Assembly (NCBI GenBank): GCA_025529335.1 | Contig: JAMYHX010000074.1 | Coordinates: 54,180-118,179, forward strand | Length of the DNA: 64,000 nucleotides | Reading direction: 5' to 3' | Source of the DNA: Rhizopus sp. PT2906 | Taxonomy: Eukaryota > Mucoromycota > Mucoromycetes > Mucorales > Rhizopodaceae | Part shown: in pieces, positions 35,519 to 46,814 of the stretch | Numbering within the stretch: the stretch's first letter is position 1 | Layout of the letters: each line of letters starts with the position of its first letter | Translations under genes and position numbers: made by a program | Notes under the pieces: model-generated | The model's input: only the letters and a program-made list of their open reading frames with translations | The model's database searches: none | Told to the model about the DNA's origin: nothing

Positions 35519-36121
35519 TGATGATAACTTTAAGGAAAAGAAAAGAATTTATTAACATTTTAAGCTTTTATAGTGTTTTTTAAGGTTCTCAGAGAACCCG
35601 TTCTCTGCATCACGAATGACTAGTCTCGGATACTTTTGTCTTTATATAGTATCTTTGCTACATTATTGCCTAAAAAGGTATGCTTTCTTCAGCCACACTT
35701 ATGCGATACTTAAAAATCAAGCCATGCTATTTGTTGTATGATGCTCAGCACTTTTCTTTTTGCCAAGATACAAGCCTTTTCTTAGCTTTCCTTACCTTTT
35801 TGTATACAGCGCTTCCGACAATCAATGTCACATCCAATCAAAATTGATGTAGCTGGGATATTAAAATCAATGTCGCTGGCCACTCAAAACATTAACTGTT
35901 CTTAATATATAATTATAGATTGTACTATCATCTCTCTTCTCTTCACTTTATTCCGAATACACACAGTCTCATCGTATTTTCTACTTTGTTTAAATCTATT
36001 TTCAAAACCCAAATACAACAACATTGCAGAGCAAATTGACTTAGAGAGGAGCGACCTGCCATTCCTAACGCCCTTCTCAGCAACAAAGCGCCGCATCGAA
36101 CGTGATTGCTCCTCGATCGCA
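35519..36121. other. intergenic region, no gene seen
   Basis: Upstream region of the beta-repeat protein gene and AT-rich spacer. The minus frame at 35902-36198 runs through the minisatellite and is low complexity. Confidence 0.4.
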
Positions 36122-36129
36122 GCCATAGT

Positions 36130-36177
36130 CATAGCCGTAGTCATAGCCGTAGTCATAGCCGTAGTCATAGCCGTAGG
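36130..36177 (+). repeat. 12-bp minisatellite, four units
   Basis: The unit catagccgtagt is repeated four times in tandem, the last with one change, after a partial unit at 36122-36129. Because 12 is a multiple of 3 it keeps any frame open; on the plus strand it would encode Ser-His-Ser-Arg repeats. Confidence 0.85.
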
Positions 36178-37114
36178 CATTGCTTTTTTTCTCAGCAATT
36201 GAAAAAAGTTAGTAAGATATGTGATAAAGGTATTGATTACGTTTTGGTAAATGTACTACCAACTAACTCTTGTCTGTCAAGATTTGAGCTTATTTCGTTT
36301 GCCATTGAACTGAAAACCAAGTTCAGATTTGATGTGCAAGCCGTTGTTTCAAGATCCTATGACGTGTTTGATATGAATCATTATAATAACTCGAGTATAA
36401 TCTTACAGTAGAGTATACATTCTACTTTACATTCCTCTATCGCATCTGCTGAGAATAACATTGACAACAATAGTAGCACTGATAAATAATCACATTGACC
36501 ACATTTATCATACTGACAACATTAATATTCCCTATAAAACTCTCATTCAAACTTAAATTAATAATATTCAGCTCTTCTTTTTAAAGAATCTAATTGGCAA
36601 ATTGTTGACTTAATAGCCTTTTTTTCAATAACAAACAAAGCTGAGTACAACATTCCATGATTGTAAATTTGATTGTACAATCACTACTAGATATTATACT
36701 TGTCTTTACGAATATACTAGTTCTTAACACACATGGTGTTATGTAAGTACAGACGCTCCAGCAGAAAGTTATACAGTAGCTCCAAACGAGTAGGCCGATG
36801 GAACCAGGTCTAATATCGTCTACTTGGTAAGGGACAAACCAGCAGCAACAAGACCACCTATCTCGATAGAATTTCAGAGTACAGTTAGTCACTATTTTAT
36901 GGGCAGAGTTATTCGATATGCACTCTCTTGCAAAAGCCAATATACTGTATATCCAATTGTACTCATCTTTGTCATTAATGGCTTTTCAGGTATTGATGTA
37001 GAAAAAGAGTTTTTTAGTGATGATAGATCTTTATTAAAAACATTAACTGCTTTCTATCAATTTCAAACATACTCTGATAATATAAACGTAATAAGAGGCA
37101 ATAAGATACAATAA
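36178..37114 (+). pseudogene. remnant of an unrecognised protein gene interrupted by a repeat
   Basis: Before the 293-bp repeat the frame reads FELISFAIELKTKFRFDVQ; after it, from about 36794, a frame runs RSNIVYLVRDKPAATRPPIS then IEFQSTVSHYFMGRVIRYAL and VLIFVINGFSGIDVEKEFF to a stop at 37114. The I-E-F-Q strand followed by helices recalls the E-x-Q/K core of PD-(D/E)XK nuclease-like folds; this is only a suggestion. There is a TAG just before the second part and no start codon. Either the LTR-like repeat inserted in a dying gene, or the two parts are unrelated. Confidence 0.4.
36360..36652 (+). mobile_element. solo-LTR-like repeat, copy 2
   Basis: Identical to 20855-21147 except for one base in the last 12 (gctgagtac). 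Same direction as copy 1 and 15.5 kb from it. The near identity means recent transposition, recombination or conversion. No internal element genes lie between the copies that would make them one element. Confidence 0.7.
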
Positions 37115-37605
37115 GACTGAATTCATTCCTTTATTAATAAAGAGATTAGTTCTTATTTATACTTTAAATTTACTGTGGGATTATAGCTGATGTGGGTCTA
37201 ACCGTTGTTCTGGGGTAGAGTAGCTTAATTAAGAATTTCCTAGTTTTTACTACTGTGGCATCTGAGTCAAGAAATGATGTTATGCACTAGTATCTGTTAT
37301 TGTAAGGGTAATTTTCTTAGTTTCAATAAGCGTGAATTATGTTCGGATACGACACATACAGCGCATAAATAAGGCCTTCTTGACAATGAATATTCCATCG
37401 TTAAGCGACACTTTAATGTAAGCAAAAAATAACAAAACAAAAACGAACTTTGGATGATGCAAATGCGATAATTGAGCTATTACCAAAACGAATTTAATCC
37501 ACTAGAAAGCGAACATTGGGAGTGGAGCCACTGTATCTGAAAATTAATTTTCATTTGTCTGAATTTAAAGTGTGAAAACTGTAGCTTTCCAAGGTTATTG
37601 GACTA
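37115..37605. other. intergenic region upstream of the giant C1-domain gene
   Basis: AT-rich; no open frame of note. Presumably holds the promoter of the gene starting at 37606. Confidence 0.5.
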
Positions 37606-40600
37606 ATGTCAAGCAGCAATGCAAACACTTACTTGAATGCAACAGTCATCAACATTCATTCGCCTGTTGGTTCACCTGAGGATAGCCAGAAACGACCTTC
37701 TTCCATTGGCCAACAGGCTCCAGCCAAGCAATCACCTAAAGTGGAAGAATATCGAAAAATGATTCAGCACATTATGGGAAAGATCTTGAAAAGAAAGCGC
37801 CCGTCAAGTTCATTACTGTATTTACAACCTCAATCAATAGATCAATTCGACAATGATGACACAATCGACCTCTTGATCAAGCTAAGATCCGCTCTGATGG
37901 TATGTCATTCAGTTGGACTAAGCAATCAGGTCTTGATGCAAGGGTAAAATAGATACACGATATAAGTTCAATGCTAAACTTTTTACAAAAAAAGAGGACG
38001 CACGCCAAATGCTACACCCGTTTCGTCAAAAGTAAATTCACCGCTTCCGTCACCGCGTATCGGAAGCCCTTCTCGGTCTCCAGAAAATGCAGCATCAGCA
38101 TTGCCTTCGGTGTTACACTCAAAGAATGATAAACGCTCAGAGTTTGAAAAGATATTGAGTATGCTGAGTGATTTAGTGGCAAATGACAGTAGATATAAAA
38201 CATCAAATCCTAAGCCATCTGTGCCTCCTTTCACTATGCAAAGTATCTTGATAGATATTGGCTTAATCCTTATTCAGATGATAGATGATACACACAGTTT
38301 GTATGATGTCGGTCTTGTCTTTTTACCTGCATTTGAAGCGTTTTCAAACGGCCCTATGCTTGGAAAGTTGCTGTCACTATACCTAGACACTTTGTTACCC
38401 AGGTTAATGAGTCATGATATTTCTCATAATACCGCACCAAAAGAAACAAACACGAAACCTTTGGATAATGACCTTAAACATAGTATGTAAAGGTAGAATA
38501 CTTCAATACACACACTAATTTGTTATATATAGAAACATCTTTAACAGTGCATAGCAAGCAAAATACACCTACAATCAGTATTCAAAGCCCTGACCCCGAG
38601 CCAACTAGCACTCATTCATTAAAGATGTCGCATCTAACGATTGATACACGCCTTCAAGCATCAAATGCAGACATAAACTCATTCAACCCTTTATCCTATG
38701 GTTCAAATCAGGGCCATCAATCGCCTGCAGATCTTCACCATTCGTATGCATTATTTGCTCCTCTCCTATTCTTTATGATGGAATACCTTGACCCGTATAT
38801 CGAACACAAGAACGAAGAATACGACAGTCTCGATCATACAATGACGCAGCAAGCTAGCTCTATTTATAGCTTTCATCGAGCACTTGGATACATGATAAGC
38901 TGCAAACCAGATATCTATCTCGACCTCTTGGACATCGTTTCGCACGGTACAACTTCAGTCAAATACCGTGCGTGCCAAGTCCTTTTTTACTACTATTCTA
39001 ACAGCATTGGACATTCTTTAATAACTAGCCCTATATCTCTATTAAGTATTGAAGAAGAAATAGCAGCACTGGATAAACGCCGAAAAGAACAAAAGACAGA
39101 ACAAGAGCAAAATGAGCCCAGGCTATCAGGTAGCTATAAGCGACTGCAAAAGAATCAACAGCCAGTAGCTCAAAACATTGCGTCACCAAGTGCTCCAGAC
39201 ACCCTAGAGAATGAAATGAATGAAGTGCAACACATATGGAACCCACATATATTCGATAGAGTTAACAGCAGTATTGAAAGCAAACATACGACTGGTACAG
39301 CTTTATTTCAGATGCATGATGATGTCAATGAAGCCTTTTGTAAAGAATGCTTCAAGTCTATTAAAGGATACGGGTTACGCTGCTATCAATGCAAAGCAAG
39401 TGTCCACTATAGCTGCTTTAACTCTAACTCTAATGAGCAAGGAACTTTGTTTTATTTGAAGGTAGGTGGTATCCAAAAGGTCGTTACTCCCGTGTACTGT
39501 ACTATACCTCCCTCGCCACGTTTCACAGATATGGTCAATCGTGGTATGGCGCACTGGACAATGAAATCAAATTCCACTCGAGTAGGACTACTGGGCCATG
39601 TCTTTAACCTCGTCAATCTCTATACTTTAACCACCTGTGCAAGTTGCTCTTTGCCCCTCTGGGGCATTGCACAGCAATGCTATCACTGTACTCATTGTAA
39701 CCGCTTTGTTCATCCGCACTGCTTATCAGAGGCAGAAGAAAATAATGCATTTTCAAACACATCTTTTCATACATGTCGACCTGGTCAGTTTTTAGCCGAA
39801 AGCGATATACATGTTACAACAAGTGATATTTCAAAAAGTTTATACGAGTTTTATGGCGATGCTTTACCGCTAAAGGTAAAAGACCTTCAAGATAGAGGAT
39901 TTGAAGAAGTAGCCACCATTTTGAACACTTTGCTACTACAAGATAATATCATGCATTGGGGTATTGCTACGGGCTGCATTTTGATCAGTGACGAATCGGA
40001 AGATCCATTAATTTCTCAGCTGCGACAAGAGGAAAGTTCGACATCTAATCCATTTAGTGATGAAATACCGTATGCGACAGGCTCATGTCAGTTACTGACA
40101 GCTTCTATTCGAGCCTGTCTAGACTACTTGGGCTCAGAAAAATGCAAAAAGTCTACTTTTTTGGTTAATTTCCAAAAGCAGCAGGATAAAATGAATGAAT
40201 ATGTATTGAGTAGAGAAGATTATTTAAGCCATTTGAGCGCCATGATGAAAAGTTTAGTTACTTCATTTGGTGATAACCTTACCGCCGGAAGCCCTACTGC
40301 TTACTCTCATTCGTCTCCACCACCATTAGATCCCAGGCGCTCTATTGGCGATGCTCGTGGATTTTTGCAAGTCAATCCTGCTCCTTACTCGCCATGGGAA
40401 GAGGAAGCAGACGATTTTAACAGCGGTAGTCCACCCAATGAGCAGCTCGACCGATCCGTATTACTCTCTTGGGTTATGACTAATATAAACTTCAAGAGTC
40501 ACAAAGCAGCTGAATTGTTGCTTCAACAAATGCGGAACGTTGGACTCTTTGAAAGGTTTGATGGCTCAGCCATCGTATTTTATGCAGATGAGACTACATC

Positions 40601-43600
40601 AGCTAATCACGATGATACGCCTATTGCATGCATATTCCCTGTTCCTTTTGCTATTGACTGTTCGTTTACAGTCGAATCAACACTGAATGCTATTGAAGCC
40701 TGCCTTACTGATGTGGACTTGTCTATCAATGAATGTGGCCTACTCCTTTTAGTACGACGGTGCTGGCCAAGCTCCTTTATGTCACAGTATACACAACAGC
40801 GCTTGGTTCAGGCTATATTGTCATGGACATTTGACGAAGACGAAAGACTGCTGGCACTTCATGCAGAACTTACTTCAAATAAGGCTTCAAACTTGAGCAA
40901 ACAACATATCAGGTGGGCACAAACAGCTTACGCGAGAAAAATAAAAGGGCAGCATGCAGATCGTCATAGGCAAAGTGTGCTGTATCATAGCGCAACGGCA
41001 GGCGTTAGTAGTGGAGCAAGTAATATTTATGTTACAACACGCGCTGCTTTGAAAGATCGATACGTAGCATATTGGATGTGTTCACTTCATGACATGGATA
41101 GACAAGCCTATGCAGATATGCTATTTACAGCCATTGAAAACTCTCTTGATGATAAACGTGAGTACAGCATACCCCTTTGTTGGAGTGAAGCTCGCGATAG
41201 AAAGGTAAGAAAAATAAAAGATATTGTTAATAAAATAACACGTCTATTATAGAAGCAAGTTGTAGAACGATATGAACAGTTTGTAAGCCATATATTAAAG
41301 TTAAAGAGCTATGGCCTGGTATTTTCTTCTCTTGATTTCCTCATACAAAAATGGTTTAATCATGCATACGAAGAATTTGATAGCCTTGGTATTCTTCAGG
41401 TAAGAATATATATATATCTTCCATCTTTAGATTCGATATAGGATAACAATATGTTCTAGGGTGAAGAAATATTAGAAATCAAACACCTTGCAAAGCTCTG
41501 CTCATCAAAACTAAAGACAGTATCTAGTTCTCCAGATAGTAGCAGGTTTGGATCAGCGTTAGATATACTTGTAGAACAATTTCATGATGGCAGTAAGGCG
41601 GGGATAAGTCGAGGCATGAGATGGCTGACTTTGACAGTTTATGCTGGGTAATAATAAGATCAAAGCATGTAATGTAAATATTCATATATTCTGCATAGAA
41701 CTGGTGTGCCCTCGAAAGCATTGATACAAATAGCAAAGATGTTGACGAAATCTCAAGCCTCACTGGATGTATTTGCAGGGTTTGTAAAAGTTATATGGTT
41801 TCAGACTGTTGGAGTCTCAAGTGGTCTACTTGCTCGAAAGGATATCATTGAAATTATTGGCCACATTCATGAAAATCAAGCAGACATGCTATCAAAACTC
41901 AATGACTCTGACAGAAACCTATTGAGTATGCAAAGCTTTATTAAGCACTCAATCGCGTTAGTAGCATTTGCCTTTGGTTGCTCTTTGAACAATATAGCTG
42001 AGCTTGATATTGTACCATTCACTAGCAGTAGTCCTATCTCACCGTAAGTATATAACGTGGATGTAAGACTCGCGTAACGAACCTACATATGTAGGGCAAA
42101 CAAAAGGAATACACTTCATTCAAACAGTGTTGCTATGCAACCTGACGAGAAATCACCTGTCATTCAATACTTGCTCACATACCTTGAATTCAAGCAGCTT
42201 GACATTGACGAATATATAATCAAGCTATACTACGCTTTATCTCAATGGGGTCACGGTATCCTCAACAAGGAAGAATTTCTGCTAAAGTGTATGCCTCATA
42301 TCATGCCAACGTATGTATAACCTTGTTGATGTTCAATCATTATTTTAACCAGACTACATAGCGTATGGAAACATCTCTTACCTACTTTTGATTATCTGAG
42401 TGATATTAATTTGACGTTGTTAATGAATCTCATTAGCATTGATGCAGGGTATTTTCAATCCTATGTGCACGAAATCTTTAAAGATCAAAATTGGGAACTA
42501 AGGTATGTGCGATATTAACCAAGTGTAAATTATAACCTACTAAAAAGAATACATTAGATATCAAGGATTAGATAACTTGTTTGGATTATTTACAAAAATG
42601 GATACTATATTTCAGACAGAATGGCTCAAGCTCCTTTGTTATCTTGGCCCAATGTTTAGTTTTTTTGTCCAAAGCCTATGGGATAAAGAGGTAAATAGTC
42701 CACTTCGTAGCAAGTTTAAAAACTGATATACTTTGTATAAAGGATAAGGTTCGATCAAAGGCATTGACACTGATTAGGACATTCAACACGCTTCATCTTC
42801 GTTCAGCATTCCGATGCTGGGAGGCATATTTTTTGACAGCATCAGATGAACAAAAGAAGGCACTGATTCAACAAATGATGCAACTCAACGCGCTTTTCCC
42901 GGATTGGCAAGTGCTAGAATGGGAGTCTCTATTGGAAGCTTTAGAAAGGGAGTCATACATAGTTGTGAGTGATGACCCAACCCACACACCACTGAACTAC
43001 GATCTTCTCAAAGATGAAATTCAATCCGATAAAGAGATTCAAAACTTGAAGCTGCTGCTGATAACGCTTGCTTTACAAATGTTGAGCAATCACTTGAAAC
43101 CAACTCATGAACAGATATTCCGACTAAAGCTTATACTGGTGCAGCAAATGGGATTTCAAAATTGCCATTACTTCAATAACGCAGGGGAAATAAGCGTTGA
43201 ATTTGATCATCTAAGATACGACCCAAACAATTCTTTACAGGTAGCTTCAATGATCTGTTGTGTCCGGAGTCTGAAAAAGGTCATGGATAGCTTTGCGCCT
43301 CTTCCTGCCGAAACAATTGCCCTCATGGTCTCTCAATCAGTCGAACATGGCAAGCTGAATTTATCCGAAAATACTAGCCCTGGTATCTACTTTCTTGATG
43401 TTGTATTCAAAATGCTAAACTCTGGGATTGATCTTGCTCAACTTGGCAACTTGATACTAAGAACTTGGCTCGAGACTTTTCTGATTGTTATTTACAAAGT
43501 ATATATTGTCAATTTTCTCTTTTCTTAATACTAACTTAACTAAATTAGCACAACATTTTAGAGCCTCGATACGAGCGAGATATTGTTAGCAGCATGAAAG

Positions 43601-45648
43601 TAGTTATTGAACTTTTAAACTTGGATATCGGTGAAGAGAACAAGCTATTGATATTAGAAATCCTCAAGTGCCTTCTTCGTCGTTCAGATCACCTTACAGC
43701 TATGGTGCTATCAAAACAGATCATGGCTCTTGGCAAAATCCTAACGAAGCACGGTCTTAAGCATTCAGATCCTGTGCTCCTAAAGGCAAAACAGTTCTTA
43801 AAGAGTGCATTTCTGCGCTTTGCTGTAGCAGGACTATTTGTCTTGTTGTTTAAAAATCAACCTGTTCATGATGATAGCAACAAGAAAGTTGATCTTTTCT
43901 TTGTACTACGTACAGTAATAGATCCAGAAGACATTGTACCTGATGAAGATATCCATGGAGAACACGTTTACTTGTACGATCAACCTGTTCGTGATGTACT
44001 CGACAAATTGATGAAACAGCAAATGGATCGCAAAGCTTTTTCGAACGTACTATATAACACTTGTAGATATGTAGAGACAGTGCATTCGCACCCATATTCC
44101 TTGAGCATACTGAATGAGCTCCCCAACTTTCTCAATACCCTGATTAAACATACCTCAGACTGGAGACGATCCGATTGGGACATCAACCCTGTTCTGTCTA
44201 TGTCTGCTATTCTCCTGAAAGAACATCCCTATCAATATTCTAGCTTGCTTTCGCCGATACAAGCCGTATTTAAGTATGGCCTCCACGATTGCATGATACA
44301 ACCCGAAGCTGTAGCAAGATTATTAATTGCCTACACATTGATTACCTCTGTGCCTGATGTTCCTCCTGTCAATCCCTTTGTTGACATCATATTAGAAGAA
44401 ACCAAGAATTACCTCCTAGGGCTAAATAGGCCAAACAAGGAAATGATGCTTATGTTACTTCAGGTCATCTATTGGGACCTTACGCCATCGGGTCAAGTAT
44501 GGTATATGGAGATAAGCAAATCAGTGTTCAACAATTCCAATGAACACGCAAGCTACTTTGAACTCAAGCTGAAAAATATATTGCCTCAGATGGTCCACTT
44601 TTTAAAGTTGCCTTCCAGCAGTCAACCTTTTACAAAGAGAGATTTCAAGGTGCATAGCATTACATCTCAGCTCGTTGCTTATAGTTGCACCAAAGATCCT
44701 AATGAAATGACAAGAATATTAGGATTTCTAAAGGTAAAGTAAACAGCCCCTTTCATAAGCCATTTACTAACATATTATGCAGCTTGAGGAAACGCCAGAA
44801 TGCCTTCGATTCTTGAACTGGTTCATCTTGGCTTTACTAAAATCGAAATCAAGTCAAATACTACTTTCTATGCTACGCTATGAGAATGTCATTACGGATC
44901 TTCTAACGCAGACTCTAAACAGTGTAAAGATCGATTTCCACAACCCTAGCCCCAATTTCTTGTACAGCCGTGTGAATGAAGTGTTGCTGCTATGCTTCCT
45001 TTTAACAAAAACATGGGCCTTATTAAAGATGAAATGCAAGAATTTAGGTGAAGAACAGGGTATTAACCAAGTCTTCTTTTGGTTGTCCATATGGCCATCT
45101 CTACGAAGATTATTGGAAGCAATCGAGCCTTCAACGTTATTTATTGTAAGATATAAGCATAATATATATTTTTATGACGGCTAACACACAATATAGACCG
45201 GAGGTGCTGGTGTCCCTATATGGAATATGTTTCTATCACTACTACAGCTGCTGTTTGTTTCACGTAGCGATGCTACTGTTGTGAACGCATATGAATGGAG
45301 TATCTTATTAGACTATTTATTAACAAAGGTAGCGTGAATAACGAGAGCATAAATCCAAAGAAAATATTAAAAGATGTCCTTTAGATTGAAGAGATTAGCA
45401 ATGATGTATTCATTGGCCAAGAACATGATGCTGATCAAGTAGTTGTTATTACAAACTTCAAAAGACAAGTGACTAAAATAAGAACAATGCTCGATGTCCC
45501 ACCAGCTGAGGCTCCTTTAGCACTTTTGGTTGATCAACTGTTGATGGAGCTTCGAGAAATAATGCGTTTAGAAGTAGAAACCGTTATTACTCATGGAGTT
45601 AACCGTGAGTTAACACTGCCTGATGCCTCGTATGCTGTGAGACTGTAA
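37606..45648 (+). CDS. very large helical-repeat protein with C1-type zinc fingers
   Basis: Fourteen exons (37606-37943, 37995-38482, 38533-41204, 41253-41399, 41460-41647, 41699-42043, 42095-42310, 42353-42502, 42558-42690, 42743-43498, 43549-44733, 44783-45145, 45197-45328, 45385-45648) give 2459 codons, 2458 residues, every junction in frame. Residues 1-270 are Ser/Pro-rich with helices. At about 540-570 lies a C1-like finger (CKECF...CYQCKASVHYSC), and at about 625-690 a fuller one: H-x12-C-x2-C-x13-C-x2-C-x4-H-x2-C and a later C, the phorbol-ester/diacylglycerol-type pattern. The remaining 1700 residues are almost all amphipathic helices of armadillo/HEAT style without catalytic motifs. 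No transmembrane segment stands out. The architecture suggests a membrane-recruited scaffold; a distant relation to the UNC79/UNC80 channel-complex proteins crossed my mind but I cannot support it. Confidence 0.85.
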
Positions 45649-46061
45649 CAAACCATATTAAGCTACTTTATCGCCTTTTGTGTAAATGGCTTAGAATATT
45701 TAAGACCTTTCTTATACGAATAAACTTTAGCAAAGACCTTGGACGTACAATGATCGTCATAATTCTGTAGACAAGTGTAAACAAAAAGACTAGACACAAG
45801 TCAAATACCAATGTATTTACGCTAGTTAACGCTTTTAAAAGCAGATTTATTATCATATTTATTAACGAATCCGTTACATTATTGAAACATGAGAAAACAC
45901 AATTTATCATAACCCATTTGTAGCTGACGCCATTAATTTGCTTGCAATGTGGGGAGTGTGGCAATGTAATTTATGGTTTGTGTAGTTCTATTTATGAAAT
46001 CGGAAGGTCTGTTCAAGATAAGCTCTGTACGCAGAGAGTGATCAGTAGATCAAATAAGAAT
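45649..46061. other. intergenic stretch, no gene seen
   Basis: AT-rich 3' flank of the giant gene. The frames 45668-45964 (minus) and 45942-46127 (plus) show no domain. Confidence 0.45.
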
Positions 46062-46184
46062 TTAAAAAGAAAAGCTCAAGTACTATTGTTGTCAGTATTC
46101 TTCATCAAATGCGATAGAGAAATGTAAAGCAAAATGCATGCTCTACTATAAGATATAGAGTATTGTAATGATTTATACCAAACA
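46062..46184 (-). mobile_element. solo-LTR-like repeat, diverged and internally deleted copy
   Basis: On the minus strand this reads GGCGTGTTTGGTATAAATCA, then TAGTAGAGCATGCATTTTGC and CTCTATCGCATTTGATGA, parallel to the first 125 bases of the 293-bp repeat with scattered changes. After GACAACAATAGTA it jumps to a stretch like GAGCTTTTCTTTTTAAATTC, matching a later part of the repeat, so the middle is deleted. Confidence 0.6.
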
Positions 46185-46294
46185 CGCCAAGCGTTGTACT
46201 GGCAACCTTTGCCTGCTTTAGTGCGTTCTTTAACATACCTTTCAGAGCTCCGTAACGCTCCACTGATTGCACAGCCTCGCTTCTAAGCACTTTG

Positions 46295-46325
<31 letters not shown>

Positions 46326-46720
46326 GCTAATCATAGTTAACAGCTGTTGGACAACATTTTATTATGCGAAAAGTTGCCACTGGCAACTCTGGGTGCAAGC
46401 TACATCAAGGCAACTGGATGGTCTATACTGTTGTTCGCTACGTTGACCGTCTTTTTAACCTCTTCTTCGAACGACTGGCGAACGAAAGGATCAACTTGTA
46501 GTGTTTTAATCATCTTGAGGGAATCGAAAGCTTTCTTTGCAATGTGCTTCAAAATATTCTTTCACTGCCAGAAGTCTAATACAATATTATCCTCTGTTCA
46601 TGCATACATATTGATACTTACGTCATATATGGGAGCTTTATCCATAACAAGATAACATTCATGCATATACTCAAAGCTTTCCACGATACCAACAGTTTCT
46701 TATAAGTATCCACCTTTTTC
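46185..46720 (-). pseudogene. possible decayed gene fragments, family unknown
   Basis: Minus-strand pieces look protein-like: ECYLVMDKAPIYD (about 46640-46680), IAKKAFDSLKMIKTLQVDPF and SFEEEVKKTVNV (about 46440-46550), and VERYGALKGMLKNALKQAKV (about 46210-46270), in different frames and broken by stops and by the A/T tract at 46295-46322. The first piece resembles the second catalytic aspartate block of Tc1/IS630 transposases (V-M-D-N-A-P), so a transposase remnant is possible. Low confidence. Confidence 0.3.
46295..46322 (+). repeat. 28-base A homopolymer
   Basis: Run of 28 A bases between decayed fragments. Confidence 0.9.
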
Positions 46721-46814
46721 GTCTTCAAAATAAATTTTAAAATGCGACAAGCCAAACTGAAAAGCCCCGAATGAAAAATTCTGACATTTTTTCTCGTTTT
46801 CTTTTTCTTCTTTA

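Noticed and set aside
46347..46655. 102-residue plus frame with a hydrophobic segment
   Set aside because: No promoter or splice context; minus-strand pieces of the same region look more protein-like.
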